Source: Nostocales cyanobacterium (GTDB lineage: Bacteria; Cyanobacteriota; Cyanobacteriia; Cyanobacteriales; Nostocaceae). From it: DNA of 53,261 nt. Below, one piece after another: positions 1-8,733 of the stretch (position 1 is the first letter of the stretch; each line of letters begins with the position of its first letter). The DNA is taken from positions 1 to 53,261 of the forward strand of contig RDXV01000020.1 of assembly GCA_004292695.1 (NCBI GenBank), in the 5' to 3' direction. A program made the position numbers and the translations under genes. Under the pieces are notes generated by a model, which made no database searches, was not told the origin of the DNA, and saw only the letters and a program-made list of their open reading frames with translations.

Positions 1-367
1 GCGGTCTTTCAAAACCAAGGTTGGGACGGTCTACCACTTCCTCTAAAATATCTCTTAGATATCAAGATGCAACCTCCTCTAAGATACAAGGTTGGGTTGA
101 ACAACGTGAACCCCAAACAACCCTTGTAAATGTTGGGTTTCGTCCCTTAACCCAATCTACGTGATTTCGTTGTTTTCAGCTTAACCGAAAAGTATTGAGT
201 AGGGTTTAGGTTTAGCTTTTGCTTTACCGTTACATAGCATTAAACCCGGAACAATGAAATTTCTCGACATTATTTCTCAACTTGTTCAGGTAAATCTAAA
301 GAGTTGGGAGATTTCGGTTTATCTTATTTAATGGAAGATGCAATTCTAGAAATATCAAAACAGAATT
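1..367. other. Left-edge intergenic stretch
   Basis: No recognisable gene. A plus-strand frame is open from the window edge to a TAA near 129, but its translation resembles no family I know and it may be chance or the 3' end of a truncated gene. The text around 130-165 (TTGGGTTTCGTCCCTTAACC) looks like a repeat common in cyanobacterial intergenic DNA. The promoter of the downstream transporter should lie here, but I could not place it. Confidence 0.4.
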
Positions 368-1801
368 ATGGCAGGTGATATTTTAAACACTCCTCAAAAC
401 TCCCTAGCAAAACCCAAAGTCAACATACCAACTATGTTTAGGCTAGGATTATTTCAGATGGGGTTAAGTATGATGTCAATTTTGACTCTGGGGGTATTAA
501 ATAGAGTCATGATCCAGGAAATTGCCCTTCCTGCAACTTTAGTATCATTGGTGTTAGCGTTACCGGCTTTTGTTGCACCTACAAGAATTTGGTTTGGACA
601 AATTTCCGACGTTAAACCCTTTTTGGGCTATCATCGCACAGCTTATGTGTGGATAGGGGCGGGAATATTTGCGATCGCCGCCTTTTTAGCTATCCAAGTA
701 ATATGGTTATTAAATGCAGCAGCTAGTGGTGATACTTGGGTATGGACAACCCAAACCATAGGTTTAACAGCATTATTAGGTTTAGTTTTTGCAATTTATG
801 GTTTAGCTGTTTGTTTAAGTGGAACGACTTTTGCCGCATTATTAGTAGATATTTCCGAAGAAGAAAACCGTTCTCAAGTTGTGGGAATTGTTTGGTCAAT
901 GCTGATGGTAGGAATTATAGTAGGGGCAATTGTCAGTTCTAGTTTATTAAAACAAATAGATGGTGATGCACCTTTAGAAACCCTACAAGCAGCAATTAAT
1001 CGTTTATTTTTGGTTGTTCCTAGTATCGTATTTGGGTTGTCAGTAATTGCTACCTTTGGAGTTGAAAAAAAATATTCTCGTTTTTCCCAACGTTCCACAC
1101 CAGACAACCGAGAAGATAGCATTGGTTTAGGTACTGCATGGAAAATATTAACAGCTAGTCGGCAAACAGGATTGTTTTTTACATTCTTATTAGTAATGAC
1201 AATTAGCCTGTTTATGCAAGACCCAATTCTAGAACCTTATGCTGGTCAAGTATTCAAAATGCCATTATCTGAAAGTACCAAACTCAACGTTTTTTATGGT
1301 GTAGGAATTTTAATTGCTTATGGAACAACGGGATTTTTTATTGTTCCTAGAATCGGCAAAAGAAAAACCATCAAATTAGGTTGTTTTTTAGTTGCATTTT
1401 CCGCTTTATTATTAGGCTTTTCTGGATTTTCTGCAAATCCTATTTTCTTAAAATTTGGGTTAGTTATATTTGGTTTATCTACAGGATTTTTAACTACCGC
1501 TGCTGTCAGTTTAATGTTAGATTTAACTGTAGCAGAAGCCGCCGGTACTTTTATTGGTGCATGGGGTTTAGCACAGTCTATATCTAGAGGTATCGCTATT
1601 TTTATTGGTGGTACTGTTTTAGATATCGGTCGTAATTTCTTATTTCCCAATAATTTAGTATTAGCTTATGGTTTAGTGTTTGCTTTGGAAGCATTAGGAA
1701 TGATTATTTCTCTTAGTTTTCTGAGCAAAATCAATGTGAAGGAATTTCAAACTAATACTAAACAAGCATTATCATCTGTTTTGGAAAGTGATTTAGATTA
1801 A
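368..1801 (+). CDS. BCD/PucC-family MFS transporter
   Basis: A 477-aa, very hydrophobic protein with about 12 predicted membrane segments. It resembles the BCH1/PucC (LhaA) branch of the major facilitator superfamily, whose members are tied to (bacterio)chlorophyll delivery or assembly of pigment-protein complexes. Landmarks are the N-terminal stretch FRLGLFQMGLSMMSILTLG, the loop APTRIWFGQISDVKPFLGYH after the second helix (family signature), and GTTFAALLVDISEEENRSQ in the middle. Length fits the family. The ATG follows a purine-poor leader, so no strong ribosome site decides the start. A photosynthetic-membrane role is inferred from family; the substrate is unknown. Confidence 0.85.
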   Translation: MAGDILNTPQNSLAKPKVNIPTMFRLGLFQMGLSMMSILTLGVLNRVMIQEIALPATLVSLVLALPAFVAPTRIWFGQISDVKPFLGYHRTAYVWIGAGIFAIAAFLAIQVIWLLNAAASGDTWVWTTQTIGLTALLGLVFAIYGLAVCLSGTTFAALLVDISEEENRSQVVGIVWSMLMVGIIVGAIVSSSLLKQIDGDAPLETLQAAINRLFLVVPSIVFGLSVIATFGVEKKYSRFSQRSTPDNREDSIGLGTAWKILTASRQTGLFFTFLLVMTISLFMQDPILEPYAGQVFKMPLSESTKLNVFYGVGILIAYGTTGFFIVPRIGKRKTIKLGCFLVAFSALLLGFSGFSANPIFLKFGLVIFGLSTGFLTTAAVSLMLDLTVAEAAGTFIGAWGLAQSISRGIAIFIGGTVLDIGRNFLFPNNLVLAYGLVFALEALGMIISLSFLSKINVKEFQTNTKQALSSVLESDLD

Positions 1802-1804
1802 AGA

Positions 1805-1884
1805 GGGAACAGGGAATAGGGAATAGGGAATAGGTAAGAAGGTAAATTCTGAACAATAAAAAATAACAAATAACAAATAACAAA
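1805..1884. repeat. Heptamer tandem repeats (GGGAATA)n and (AAATAAC)n
   Basis: Two short arrays fill the gap before the inositol-phosphatase-family gene: about four GGGAATA units (1805-1834), then about four AAATAAC units (1859-1884). The second runs into the ATG of the next gene, so that gene has no recognisable Shine-Dalgarno sequence. This is the short tandemly repeated repetitive (STRR) class of filamentous cyanobacteria. Confidence 0.85.
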
Positions 1885-2690
1885 TGAATAATTTTTGGGA
1901 TGCAATTTTAGATTTTTGTGCAGTAACTACTACCAGAGTAGGAAAACAATTAATGCTTGATTTTGGCAATGTTCAAGCTGATCAAAAATCTGATGGAACT
2001 TTAGTTACTCAAGCTGATAAATGGGCGGATCATGAAATTAGAAATTCTATATCTGCTCAATTTCCTGAACATGGAATTTTAAGTGAAGAGAGTGATCAAA
2101 CCTTTCCTGATAAAGAATGGTGTTGGGTAATTGATCCTTTAGATGGTACAACAAATTTCGCTAGAGGTATTCCTATTTGGGGTATTTCTATCGGTTTACT
2201 TTATCAAGGTACGCCCGTTTTTGGCTATGTTCATGTACCACCTTTAAATCAAACATTTCATGGTTTTTGGGCTGGTTCTTCGGGTTTGGAAATGCCAAAG
2301 GGAGCATTTTTAAATAACCATCCTATCCATACCAGTAATGATGATGTCAGTGGGAATCATTTTTTTAATTTGTGTTCTCGGAGTACGGGAATTATTCAAC
2401 CTGGTTTTCCCTGTAAGTTAAGAATGCTGGGTGTTGCTAGTTATAATTTTTTAACTGTTGCGACTGGTGCAGTTTTGGGAGGAATTGAAGCGACTCCTAA
2501 AGTTTGGGATATTGCGGGTGCTTGGGTTATTTTACAAGCTGCTGGTGGTTTTTGGATGTCTTTAAAAAATCCACCTTTTCCGTTAATAGCAGGTGTTGAT
2601 TATAGTAGTATATCTTTTCCGACTCTGGTTGTTGGTGATTTAAAGATTGAATCTGTGTTTACTCCTTTTTTAGATGGTGTTAAGTTGTGA
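1884..2690 (+). CDS. Inositol monophosphatase family protein
   Basis: A 268-aa soluble enzyme of the FIG/IMPase fold, a Mg2+-dependent, lithium-sensitive phosphatase family acting on inositol phosphates, 3'-phosphoadenosine phosphates or sugar bisphosphates. The metal-site motifs are intact: E68-E69 in ILSEES, D84-P-L-D87-G-T-T90 in WVIDPLDGTTNF, and the C-terminal VWDIAGAW with D209. Length is typical. Cyanobacteria carry several paralogues, and sequence alone does not separate inositol-phosphatase from other substrates. The start lies directly in an AT-rich heptamer repeat. Confidence 0.88.
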   Translation: MNNFWDAILDFCAVTTTRVGKQLMLDFGNVQADQKSDGTLVTQADKWADHEIRNSISAQFPEHGILSEESDQTFPDKEWCWVIDPLDGTTNFARGIPIWGISIGLLYQGTPVFGYVHVPPLNQTFHGFWAGSSGLEMPKGAFLNNHPIHTSNDDVSGNHFFNLCSRSTGIIQPGFPCKLRMLGVASYNFLTVATGAVLGGIEATPKVWDIAGAWVILQAAGGFWMSLKNPPFPLIAGVDYSSISFPTLVVGDLKIESVFTPFLDGVKL

Positions 2691-2766
2691 TTTTTAAGAG
2701 TAACTAACCGCTCCAGACGCAGAGGACGCAGAGAAATGCAAATTTGAAATAAAAAAGGTGGGTGCT

Positions 2767-3390
2767 ATGGCTAAAATGAAAATTTTGCAGGAAGATCAGT
2801 CTTATACTTTTCGTTCTTATTTTGAGTTACCTTATGAAGCTGATGATATTTTGGCTGAGTTTAATTATACTCTGATTAAGGCGCATTTATCTTTACCACA
2901 AACTCAGCAGGAACTTAACGAATTACCCGCACTCAAACAAAGAATAGAGGATATTTTACCTTTTGTGAGTTTGAGTAATGAAACTGCAAGAAGGGAAACT
3001 TTGGTGTCTCCAATTTTGTTGGAGGTAATTCGTTATTGTCATTGTCAAATGCGAATAGAATACCCTCTTGCTATTAATAATCAACTCAAGGGTAATCTTG
3101 ATTATCTGTTACGTTTAAATAACAATTTTTTGGTTATTGAGGCGAAAAATGATGATTTGACTAGAGGTTTTACTCAATTAGCTGTAGAATTAATTGCATT
3201 ATCTCAAGTTCAGGAAAACAGTGTTTTATATGGTGCTGTGACTATTGGTAATGTTTGGCAATTTGGTAAAATTGATAGTAGTCAAAAACAAATTACTCAA
3301 GATATTAATTTGTTTAAAGTTCCTGGAGATGTAGATAATTTAGTTAGTTCAATTATCGGTATTTTACAAGGAATAAATAATAAATCATAA
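2767..3390 (+). CDS. PD-(D/E)XK-like hypothetical protein
   Basis: About 207 aa from ATG 2767; a GTG at 2758 would add three residues. The ATG is chosen because GGTG lies about 9 nt upstream. No exact family is recognised. The centre reads like a PD-(D/E)XK nuclease core: an Asp in KGNLDYLLRL, then IEAKNDDLTRGFTQLAVE about 13 residues on, giving D-(x12)-E-x-K with a following Gln (D115, E128, K130, Q140 counted from the GTG). This resembles N-terminal domains of type I restriction subunits and small cyanobacterial 'endonuclease-like' proteins. No methylase or specificity subunit is nearby, so a restriction role is unsupported. Confidence 0.6.
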   Translation: MAKMKILQEDQSYTFRSYFELPYEADDILAEFNYTLIKAHLSLPQTQQELNELPALKQRIEDILPFVSLSNETARRETLVSPILLEVIRYCHCQMRIEYPLAINNQLKGNLDYLLRLNNNFLVIEAKNDDLTRGFTQLAVELIALSQVQENSVLYGAVTIGNVWQFGKIDSSQKQITQDINLFKVPGDVDNLVSSIIGILQGINNKS

Positions 3391-3423
3391 CCAATTACCA
3401 ATTACCAATTACCAATTACCAAA
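3391..3423. repeat. (CAATTAC)n heptamer array
   Basis: About four and a half copies of a 7-bp unit fill the whole spacer between the PD-(D/E)XK-like gene and the dehydrogenase gene, ending a few bases before its ATG. Confidence 0.85.
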
Positions 3424-3425
3424 TT

Positions 3426-4379
3426 ATGAAAGCACTTTGGTTAGAAAATAACAATTTACAATTAAAAACTGATCTTCCTATTCCTCAACCTCCCAAGGAT
3501 GAAGCGTTAATTAAGGTTTTACGTGCAGGAATTTGTAATACTGATTTAGAATTAATTCGCGGTTATTATCCCTATAAAGGAATTTTAGGTCATGAGTTTG
3601 TAGGAGTTGTTGAACAAGGTTCAGAACATCTCATTAATAAAAGAGTTGTGGGAGAAATTAACGCAGCTTGTGGTTATTGTCGTTTTTGTTTGCAAGGAGT
3701 ACCTACCCATTGTGAAAATCGCACGGTTTTAGGTATTGTGAATAGAAATGGTGCTTTTGCTGAATATCTCTCTTTACCTGAAAAAAATCTGCATATTGTC
3801 CCTGATAATGTTTCTACAGATGCAGCAACTTTTACTGAACCTATCGCAGCAGCTTTAGAAATTCAAGAACAGGTAAAAATTACTCCCAATGAAAAAGTTT
3901 TAGTTGTTGGAGATGGAAAATTAGGACAATTAATAGCGCAAACTTTAGCGTTAACTGGTTGTGATTTATTAGTAGTGGGAAGACATCAAGATAAATTACA
4001 AAATTTAGAAAATAGAGGCATAAAAACAGGTTTAGCTGATGATATTAAAGATAGAAGTTTTGATATTTCTGTAGATTGTACAGGAAATCCAGAAGGTTTT
4101 GCTACTGCACGTCGCGCTTTACGTCCTAGAGGTACGTTAGTTTTAAAAAGTACCTACGCTGGTAATTTAAGTGTAGATATGTCTTCATTAGTGGTAGATG
4201 AAATTACCCTGATAGGTTCTCGTTGTGGTCCCTTTTCTCCAGCTTTGGAATTATTAGCAAAAAATCAGGTAGATGTTACACCACTAATTCAATATCATTA
4301 TCCTTTAAATGAAGGTTTAGCTGCTTTTACAAAAGCACAAACTAAGGGAGTTTTAAAGGTATTGTTAGATATGAATTAA
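3426..4379 (+). CDS. Zinc-dependent MDR alcohol dehydrogenase-like protein
   Basis: A 317-aa medium-chain dehydrogenase/reductase. The catalytic-zinc set is visible: C37 in AGICNTDLEL, then H56-E57 in LGHEFVG. The structural zinc is held by C82, C85, C88 and C96 (CGYCRFC...THC). The Rossmann dinucleotide loop is VVGDGKLGQL (161-170). It is somewhat shorter than the usual ~340 aa but carries all these elements, so it is likely an active NAD(P)-dependent polyol or alcohol dehydrogenase. Substrate is not predictable. It follows the upstream gene across a repeat-filled spacer and may be co-transcribed with it. Confidence 0.85.
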   Translation: MKALWLENNNLQLKTDLPIPQPPKDEALIKVLRAGICNTDLELIRGYYPYKGILGHEFVGVVEQGSEHLINKRVVGEINAACGYCRFCLQGVPTHCENRTVLGIVNRNGAFAEYLSLPEKNLHIVPDNVSTDAATFTEPIAAALEIQEQVKITPNEKVLVVGDGKLGQLIAQTLALTGCDLLVVGRHQDKLQNLENRGIKTGLADDIKDRSFDISVDCTGNPEGFATARRALRPRGTLVLKSTYAGNLSVDMSSLVVDEITLIGSRCGPFSPALELLAKNQVDVTPLIQYHYPLNEGLAAFTKAQTKGVLKVLLDMN

Positions 4380-4380
4380 T

Positions 4381-4426
4381 CAGTTATCAGTTATCAGTTA
4401 TCAGTTATCACTGTTCCCTGTTCCCT
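4381..4426. repeat. (CAGTTAT)n and (CTGTTCC)n arrays
   Basis: About four CAGTTAT units followed by two CTGTTCC units, immediately after the dehydrogenase stop codon and between converging genes. Confidence 0.8.
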
Positions 4427-4479
4427 TTTTAGATAACATGAAAAAACTCAATTAACTGAAAAGTATTAACCGGAAAATA

Positions 4480-5034
4480 TTACATTGTTGCTGCACCATT
4501 GGTAACTAAACGTTTAAATAAAGCTGCTGACCAACCTGTTTCTTTTAAAACTGCATTTGTCGCCACATCTATATAAGATTGTTCAATAAATGCTAAATCA
4601 ATCATGCAAATTTTACTCAAAGCATCCTGTAATTCTTCTGGTTTTCCTTCGATTTTGAGTTTTTTTCCTACTTCGTTAACTACGGTGGCCATCGCAGGAA
4701 CTATATGTTGGGGTTGGATACCGACTTTAACATGAACTAAACCTATTTTCCATCTTCTTTGGGCATAGTTATCACCCCAATTATCAATACCTGTAAACAT
4801 TTCATGAAACCAGGTAACAAAGGTTTGTTTTAATCTATGAACTCTACCTTCAGTTTCGTTTAAAACTGCGTTCATTTCTTCATCACGACCTAAATAAGCA
4901 TAAAAATGATCAGCCATTTCTGCGGCAATTTCTAATCCCCAGTCTGCATTTGCTGTTAAATTTGCTTTATCTGCTTCTGTAAAATCAAATCTTTTTGATA
5001 ATGTTTTCAGAAACACTACAGGATCAATACTCAT
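4480..5034 (-). CDS. Protoglobin-domain protein
   Basis: A 184-aa single-domain globin of the protoglobin/globin-coupled-sensor type, all-alpha with no output domain. The proximal haem ligand is most likely H101 in WKIGLVHVKVGIQPQH, the characteristic F-helix region. The long pre-A helix region expected of protoglobins (FLKTLSKRFDFTEADKANL) is present. Such stand-alone domains bind O2, NO or CO and may sense or scavenge gas; no adjacent signalling partner is encoded. It is convergent with the dehydrogenase gene. Signalling versus detoxification cannot be told from sequence. Confidence 0.85.
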   Translation of the reverse strand: MSIDPVVFLKTLSKRFDFTEADKANLTANADWGLEIAAEMADHFYAYLGRDEEMNAVLNETEGRVHRLKQTFVTWFHEMFTGIDNWGDNYAQRRWKIGLVHVKVGIQPQHIVPAMATVVNEVGKKLKIEGKPEELQDALSKICMIDLAFIEQSYIDVATNAVLKETGWSAALFKRLVTNGAATM

Positions 5035-5200
5035 AATTTATCCATTAACTTTGTAATTTACTTGTTGTAATTTAACTTACAAAGTTGAGGGATTTGTGAA
5101 GATGGCAATATTTGTTACAAATGTTTGTATTTTTTCTGAGAATTTACATAATTTTATGTCGGGATGAGTGTGTATAGGAAAATATCATAAAATTAAAAAA

Positions 5201-5470
5201 TTAATTAGCTTGGTAATCTTTACAACCAATAGCTTCTTCGGTATTAGCGATATAAGGGTGTACAGTACATTTAAGACGATAATTATTAGTAAAAAACTGG
5301 CAGTTATGACAGGGTATTTGGTGCATTTTTTTGGCAGTTTTGACAGTTTCTTTTGTCGCTGTCCATAAATTCAAAAACATCATAATTATGGTAGTCCAAG
5401 CGATGACGAAACAAATAGGAATTAAAAATGGTTGTATCCATTTAATAACAAAAGATAAAAAACTTAACAC
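5201..5470 (-). CDS. Small membrane protein with Cys-rich tail
   Basis: An 89-aa protein with a hydrophobic N-terminal half (residues ~8-34, a membrane anchor) and a polar tail holding a C-x2-C pair (HNCQFF preceded by PCH), then C-x(n)-C in RLKCTVHPYI and IGCKDY: four cysteines that could form a small metal or disulfide site. I recognise it as a conserved cyanobacterial hypothetical type but know no function. Codon use and composition match neighbouring real genes, and the overlapping plus-strand frame has no such features. Confidence 0.7.
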   Translation of the reverse strand: MLSFLSFVIKWIQPFLIPICFVIAWTTIIMMFLNLWTATKETVKTAKKMHQIPCHNCQFFTNNYRLKCTVHPYIANTEEAIGCKDYQAN

Positions 5471-5558
5471 GGCAAGTTCTAATACAGGTGATGAGCTAGG
5501 AATAATATAACTCCTAACTCCTCATTTATCACGTCTAGCTAAAGATATATTCAAGAAT

Positions 5559-5682
<124 letters not shown>

Positions 5683-5690
5683 AATAACTG

Positions 5691-6725
5691 TTAAATTCCT
5701 GCGTGGCCTAATGCTAACCCTGTAACTAGCATTCCAAAGACTAGGAAAGGTTGGGCGCTGGCTTGATATTTAACATCATTAGCGATAGGATCACGTAAAA
5801 AATACATATCCTGAAAAGTGATTTGGGGAATGATTAAAAGTACCAAAATTGCAGCGTAGAGGTTTTCATGAATGCTGACTAAATAACCTGCTACTAAACC
5901 TTGGAATACGTCAATCATGATGACACAAATTAAGGCTGCGGTTTGGATACCAAACATAACTGGTAAGGATTTTAAACCTAATTGGCGATCGCCTTCCACA
6001 CTTTTGAAATCATTAACAACAGCAATACCCAAACCTGCCAAACTATAAAGTAAGGTGAGAACTACAATTGTCCAATTTAACTCACCAAATAAAGCATGAC
6101 CCGCCCACCAAGGTAAAGCGATATAACTTGCACCTAAAGCATAATTTCCTAACCAACCATTTTGTTTTAATTTTAATGGTGGTGCGGAATAAATGTAGGC
6201 AATAAAAGAACCAAAAACAGACAGTCCTAAAATATTAGGAAATGAATGACCAGCCCATAAATCTAAAGTGTAGGCTACACCATATCCTAATAATAGTAAA
6301 AGCACGAATTGGCTAACTACTTGTTTTTCTGAAATTGCCCCAGAAGGAATCGGTCGGTAAGGTTCGTTAATTGCGTCAATTTCCCGATCATAATAATCAT
6401 TAATGGTTTGGGTATAACCAGTTAACAATGGTCCAGAAAGCAACATACACAAAGCTGCTTTTAAGACATTTTCTAAACTCCAAGTGTAATTTCCTGAAGA
6501 CGCTGCACCACAAACAACACCCCAAATTAAAGGAATCCAGGTGATAGGTTTCATCAACTGTAAACGAATTTTCCAGATTGATGTTTCTCCTGGTGCTGCA
6601 CCTTTCATTCCCAGAAGTTGGCGAGTTTTCGCACTCCGATCTTCTGTATTTGTAGCTGCCTGATTTACAGATTCTACAGCCTCAGTTGGCTGAGGATTTT
6701 GATTTATGGGAGTTGATTCAGACAT
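5691..6725 (-). CDS. chlG: Chlorophyll synthase ChlG
   Basis: A 344-aa UbiA-superfamily prenyltransferase that esterifies chlorophyllide a with phytyl or geranylgeranyl diphosphate in the thylakoid, the last step of chlorophyll a synthesis. Both Asp-rich motifs are present: N109-D110-x2-D113-x3-D117 (TINDYYDREIDAINEPYRP) and VVNDFKSVEGDRQLG near 235-250. About nine membrane helices follow a polar 50-residue N-terminus. LKSLPVMFG is typical of ChlG rather than other UbiA enzymes. The Get3/ArsA-like gene lies directly upstream on the same strand, separated by repeats. Confidence 0.96.
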   Translation of the reverse strand: MSESTPINQNPQPTEAVESVNQAATNTEDRSAKTRQLLGMKGAAPGETSIWKIRLQLMKPITWIPLIWGVVCGAASSGNYTWSLENVLKAALCMLLSGPLLTGYTQTINDYYDREIDAINEPYRPIPSGAISEKQVVSQFVLLLLLGYGVAYTLDLWAGHSFPNILGLSVFGSFIAYIYSAPPLKLKQNGWLGNYALGASYIALPWWAGHALFGELNWTIVVLTLLYSLAGLGIAVVNDFKSVEGDRQLGLKSLPVMFGIQTAALICVIMIDVFQGLVAGYLVSIHENLYAAILVLLIIPQITFQDMYFLRDPIANDVKYQASAQPFLVFGMLVTGLALGHAGI

Positions 6726-6734
6726 AATTATCTA

Positions 6735-6844
6735 ATGGGTAATTGGTAATTGGTAATTGGTAATGGGTAATAGGTAATGGTTAATGGGTAATTGGTAAAA
6801 TTCTTACCTATTCCCTATTCCCTATTCCCTATTCCCTATTCCCT
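6735..6844. repeat. (GGTAATT)n and (CCCTATT)n arrays
   Basis: The spacer between chlG and the upstream ATPase gene is almost wholly two heptamer arrays: GGTAATT-type units (6735-6798) and CCCTATT units (6807-6844) reaching the ATPase stop codon. Confidence 0.88.
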
Positions 6845-7943
6845 AAAAAGAAATAATCAAATAACTATTTTGAAACTTTGCACCAGTCACAGGTCTACCA
6901 CTGAGAGCAGGGGGTAGGAAGATATTACGACGATGATCTCCCGCTTCTACCGTGACCTCTGGACCCTGTTGAGTGAGTTTGACTTGTTTTTTATCAAAAC
7001 TTGGTAAAAACAGGCGTACTTGGCGATTATGTACATCTATTTCTATGGGTTTGGGTGCTGTTGTTGCCTGTTCTAAAAAGTCGGGTAAAGCATCTATCAA
7101 AGGTTGCCATTCACCTTTGGTAACATCGGGAACAATGCTCACTGGTAAAGGTGAAAATTCCCCTGATGCTTGATTATTATTATCCGCAGATATGAAAATC
7201 GCGCCACCTACTGTTAAACCAATTTGTTGAGCAGCACCCCAAAAATAACGGCTACTAGCTACTTCTATGGGATCTGTAGTTGCTACCAAAAAAGCGGCTA
7301 CACGTTTTGGATCACCTAAAGCTGCTTTTCCTTGATCAAGTAAATTATTAATTTGGTTGGTGGGTTGGGCGAAGCTATCAGCAGTCCAATTAACATTAAA
7401 TAAACTGGTAATTAGAGGTTGAATCAATGGTGATTCAGAAATGGCTTTACCCAAATCTGAGTTAACAAATAATTGCCGAAAACGCCGTACATACCAACTC
7501 AAAGATTCTGGCATCCCTAACATCCGCAAGGTGGCAGCGTCTCCTGTGCCATCATAGATGATTGCGTCATATTTGCCACTGGCATCATACTCACGAATAG
7601 CATTGAGCGCAAGGGCGCTATCCATACCAGGTAAGACTACCAGTTCTTGTCCGTAGACCTCTTTAAAAATTGGTGTACGGAGATATTGAGCTTCTAATTT
7701 TTTCAATTCTTCCCAGTTGCGCTCTAGCAGTACAGATGCTTGAAACTGTACTGCTTGCAAGTTGGGAGCGATTTCTTGGGGGTCAGGAGACAGGGTAGTT
7801 TCTAGTAAAATTGGCAACGTTGGTTCTGCTAATCCTGCTAGAAGTACCCGTTTGCCTTGGTTTGCCAATAGCTTGGCTGCGGCGATCGCAATTTTGCTTC
7901 GAGCGATGCCGTTTTTGCCTAAAAATGTCAGTATCAAGGCCAT
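6843..7943 (-). CDS. Get3/ArsA-fold ATPase with HSP20-like C-domain
   Basis: A 366-aa protein of the cyanobacterial ArsA/Get3-like family (NosAFP type). The N-terminus has a deviant P-loop, LTFLGKNGIARSK (residues 5-17), where canonical ArsA reads GKGGVGKT/S: the first Lys is kept but the second is Arg. Asp in IIYDGTGDAATLRML matches the A-loop/switch region. The C-terminal ~70 residues (PIEIDVHNRQVRLFLPSF onward) match the alpha-crystallin-like domain appended to ArsA proteins of cyanobacteria and plastids. Roles in tail-anchored protein targeting are proposed for relatives but not shown here. Upstream of chlG, so possibly linked to thylakoid biogenesis. Confidence 0.82.
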   Translation of the reverse strand: MALILTFLGKNGIARSKIAIAAAKLLANQGKRVLLAGLAEPTLPILLETTLSPDPQEIAPNLQAVQFQASVLLERNWEELKKLEAQYLRTPIFKEVYGQELVVLPGMDSALALNAIREYDASGKYDAIIYDGTGDAATLRMLGMPESLSWYVRRFRQLFVNSDLGKAISESPLIQPLITSLFNVNWTADSFAQPTNQINNLLDQGKAALGDPKRVAAFLVATTDPIEVASSRYFWGAAQQIGLTVGGAIFISADNNNQASGEFSPLPVSIVPDVTKGEWQPLIDALPDFLEQATTAPKPIEIDVHNRQVRLFLPSFDKKQVKLTQQGPEVTVEAGDHRRNIFLPPALSGRPVTGAKFQNSYLIISF

Positions 7944-8012
7944 TACGTGATTTCCAATTACCGCCTATTTTTTCAACTCCAACTTAGCATTCATTGACAA
8001 TTGATCACTTCC

Positions 8013-8204
8013 CTACACAGCTTTAATTTCGTCATCAAAGAACCATGTAGAAAAGTTGTCATCAAATTTGACTACTACACCAATACCTCTACCATCAGTA
8101 ACTTTGTAGCCTTCAATCACGCCAGTTTTGCCTAATTTGTCCGCGATAGCAGTAGAGACGCGATCGCGCAAACGAACTACTTTAACTTTTTGTCCGATTT
8201 CCAT
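8013..8204 (-). CDS. petP: Cytochrome b6f subunit PetP (DUF2862)
   Basis: A 63-aa SH3-like protein beginning MEIGQKVKVVRLRDRVS and ending TWFFDDEIKAV, which fits the small cyanobacterial b6f-associated subunit PetP (Synechocystis Ssr2998 family). PetP binds the cytoplasmic side of the complex and tunes linear electron flow. Recognition is from family memory, supported by length and by the conserved GRGIGVVVKFDD and STWFFDDE stretches. It sits upstream of the Get3-like gene and chlG on the same strand, in a small photosynthesis-related cluster. Confidence 0.88.
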   Translation of the reverse strand: MEIGQKVKVVRLRDRVSTAIADKLGKTGVIEGYKVTDGRGIGVVVKFDDNFSTWFFDDEIKAV

Positions 8205-8350
8205 ATCTAGTTAAAATTCAATAATCCAAGTCTCAGTTTAGCGGAATCCGGGACTTAGTTTGCAGTTAAGCTTTCAGAAATGTTGCTTTTATAGTTATCG
8301 GATTTAACAATTATATGTATTTAGATATGCTTTTTTGTTTTAAACAATAT

Positions 8351-8682
8351 TTAGGGTTTGCTGAAAAAGTCTGTTCGTTGAGGTAGGGAATAGGGAATAG
8401 GGAATAGGGAATAGTTTCAGCTATCTATCATCCCCAAATTTTTGAATTTCTTAGTCCTAAAATGCACAGTTTTTCAGGTCTAAGCTGTTGTGCATTTAAT
8501 TTGTATAATTATGGCGGGCAAGATGCCCACCCCACAAGACTTAACTATTTTAGGATTATAAACTTTAGGTGCGTAACAGGTGCGTAACAGCTTAACCTTC
8601 AAATATCTTGCACTTTATTTTCTCGTGTTCAGCCTCAAACCTTTGATTTATAAGGGTTTTGGTTTTATTCAGCAAGCCCTAA
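8351..8682. mobile_element. Degenerate IS/MITE-like element with terminal inverted repeats
   Basis: The left end TTAGGGTTTGCTGAAAAA (8351-8368) and right end TTATTCAGCAAGCCCTAA (8665-8682) are imperfect inverted repeats 332 bp apart. No transposase frame survives between them. The interior holds a GGGAATA array (8384-8414), a GGCGGGCAAGATGCCCACC inverted repeat (~8513-8532) and a doubled GGTGCGTAACA (8569-8590). The TIR-like ends resemble ends of cyanobacterial insertion sequences, so this is best read as an IS relic or MITE. Family is not assigned. Confidence 0.5.
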
Positions 8683-8690
8683 TTAATTCC

Positions 8691-8733
8691 TTAATTCTTC
8701 ATTCTAAATTCTTCATTCTAAATTCTAAATTCC
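8691..8733. repeat. (AATTCTTCATTCTA)-type array
   Basis: Repeats of AATTCTTCATTCTAA and AATTCTAAATTCT directly after the dnaX stop codon. A very similar array recurs at about 27423-27459. Confidence 0.75.

Noticed and set aside
1-131. Possible 3' end of a gene at the left edge
   Set aside because: The frame is open from the edge, but no family features were seen and repeats follow it.
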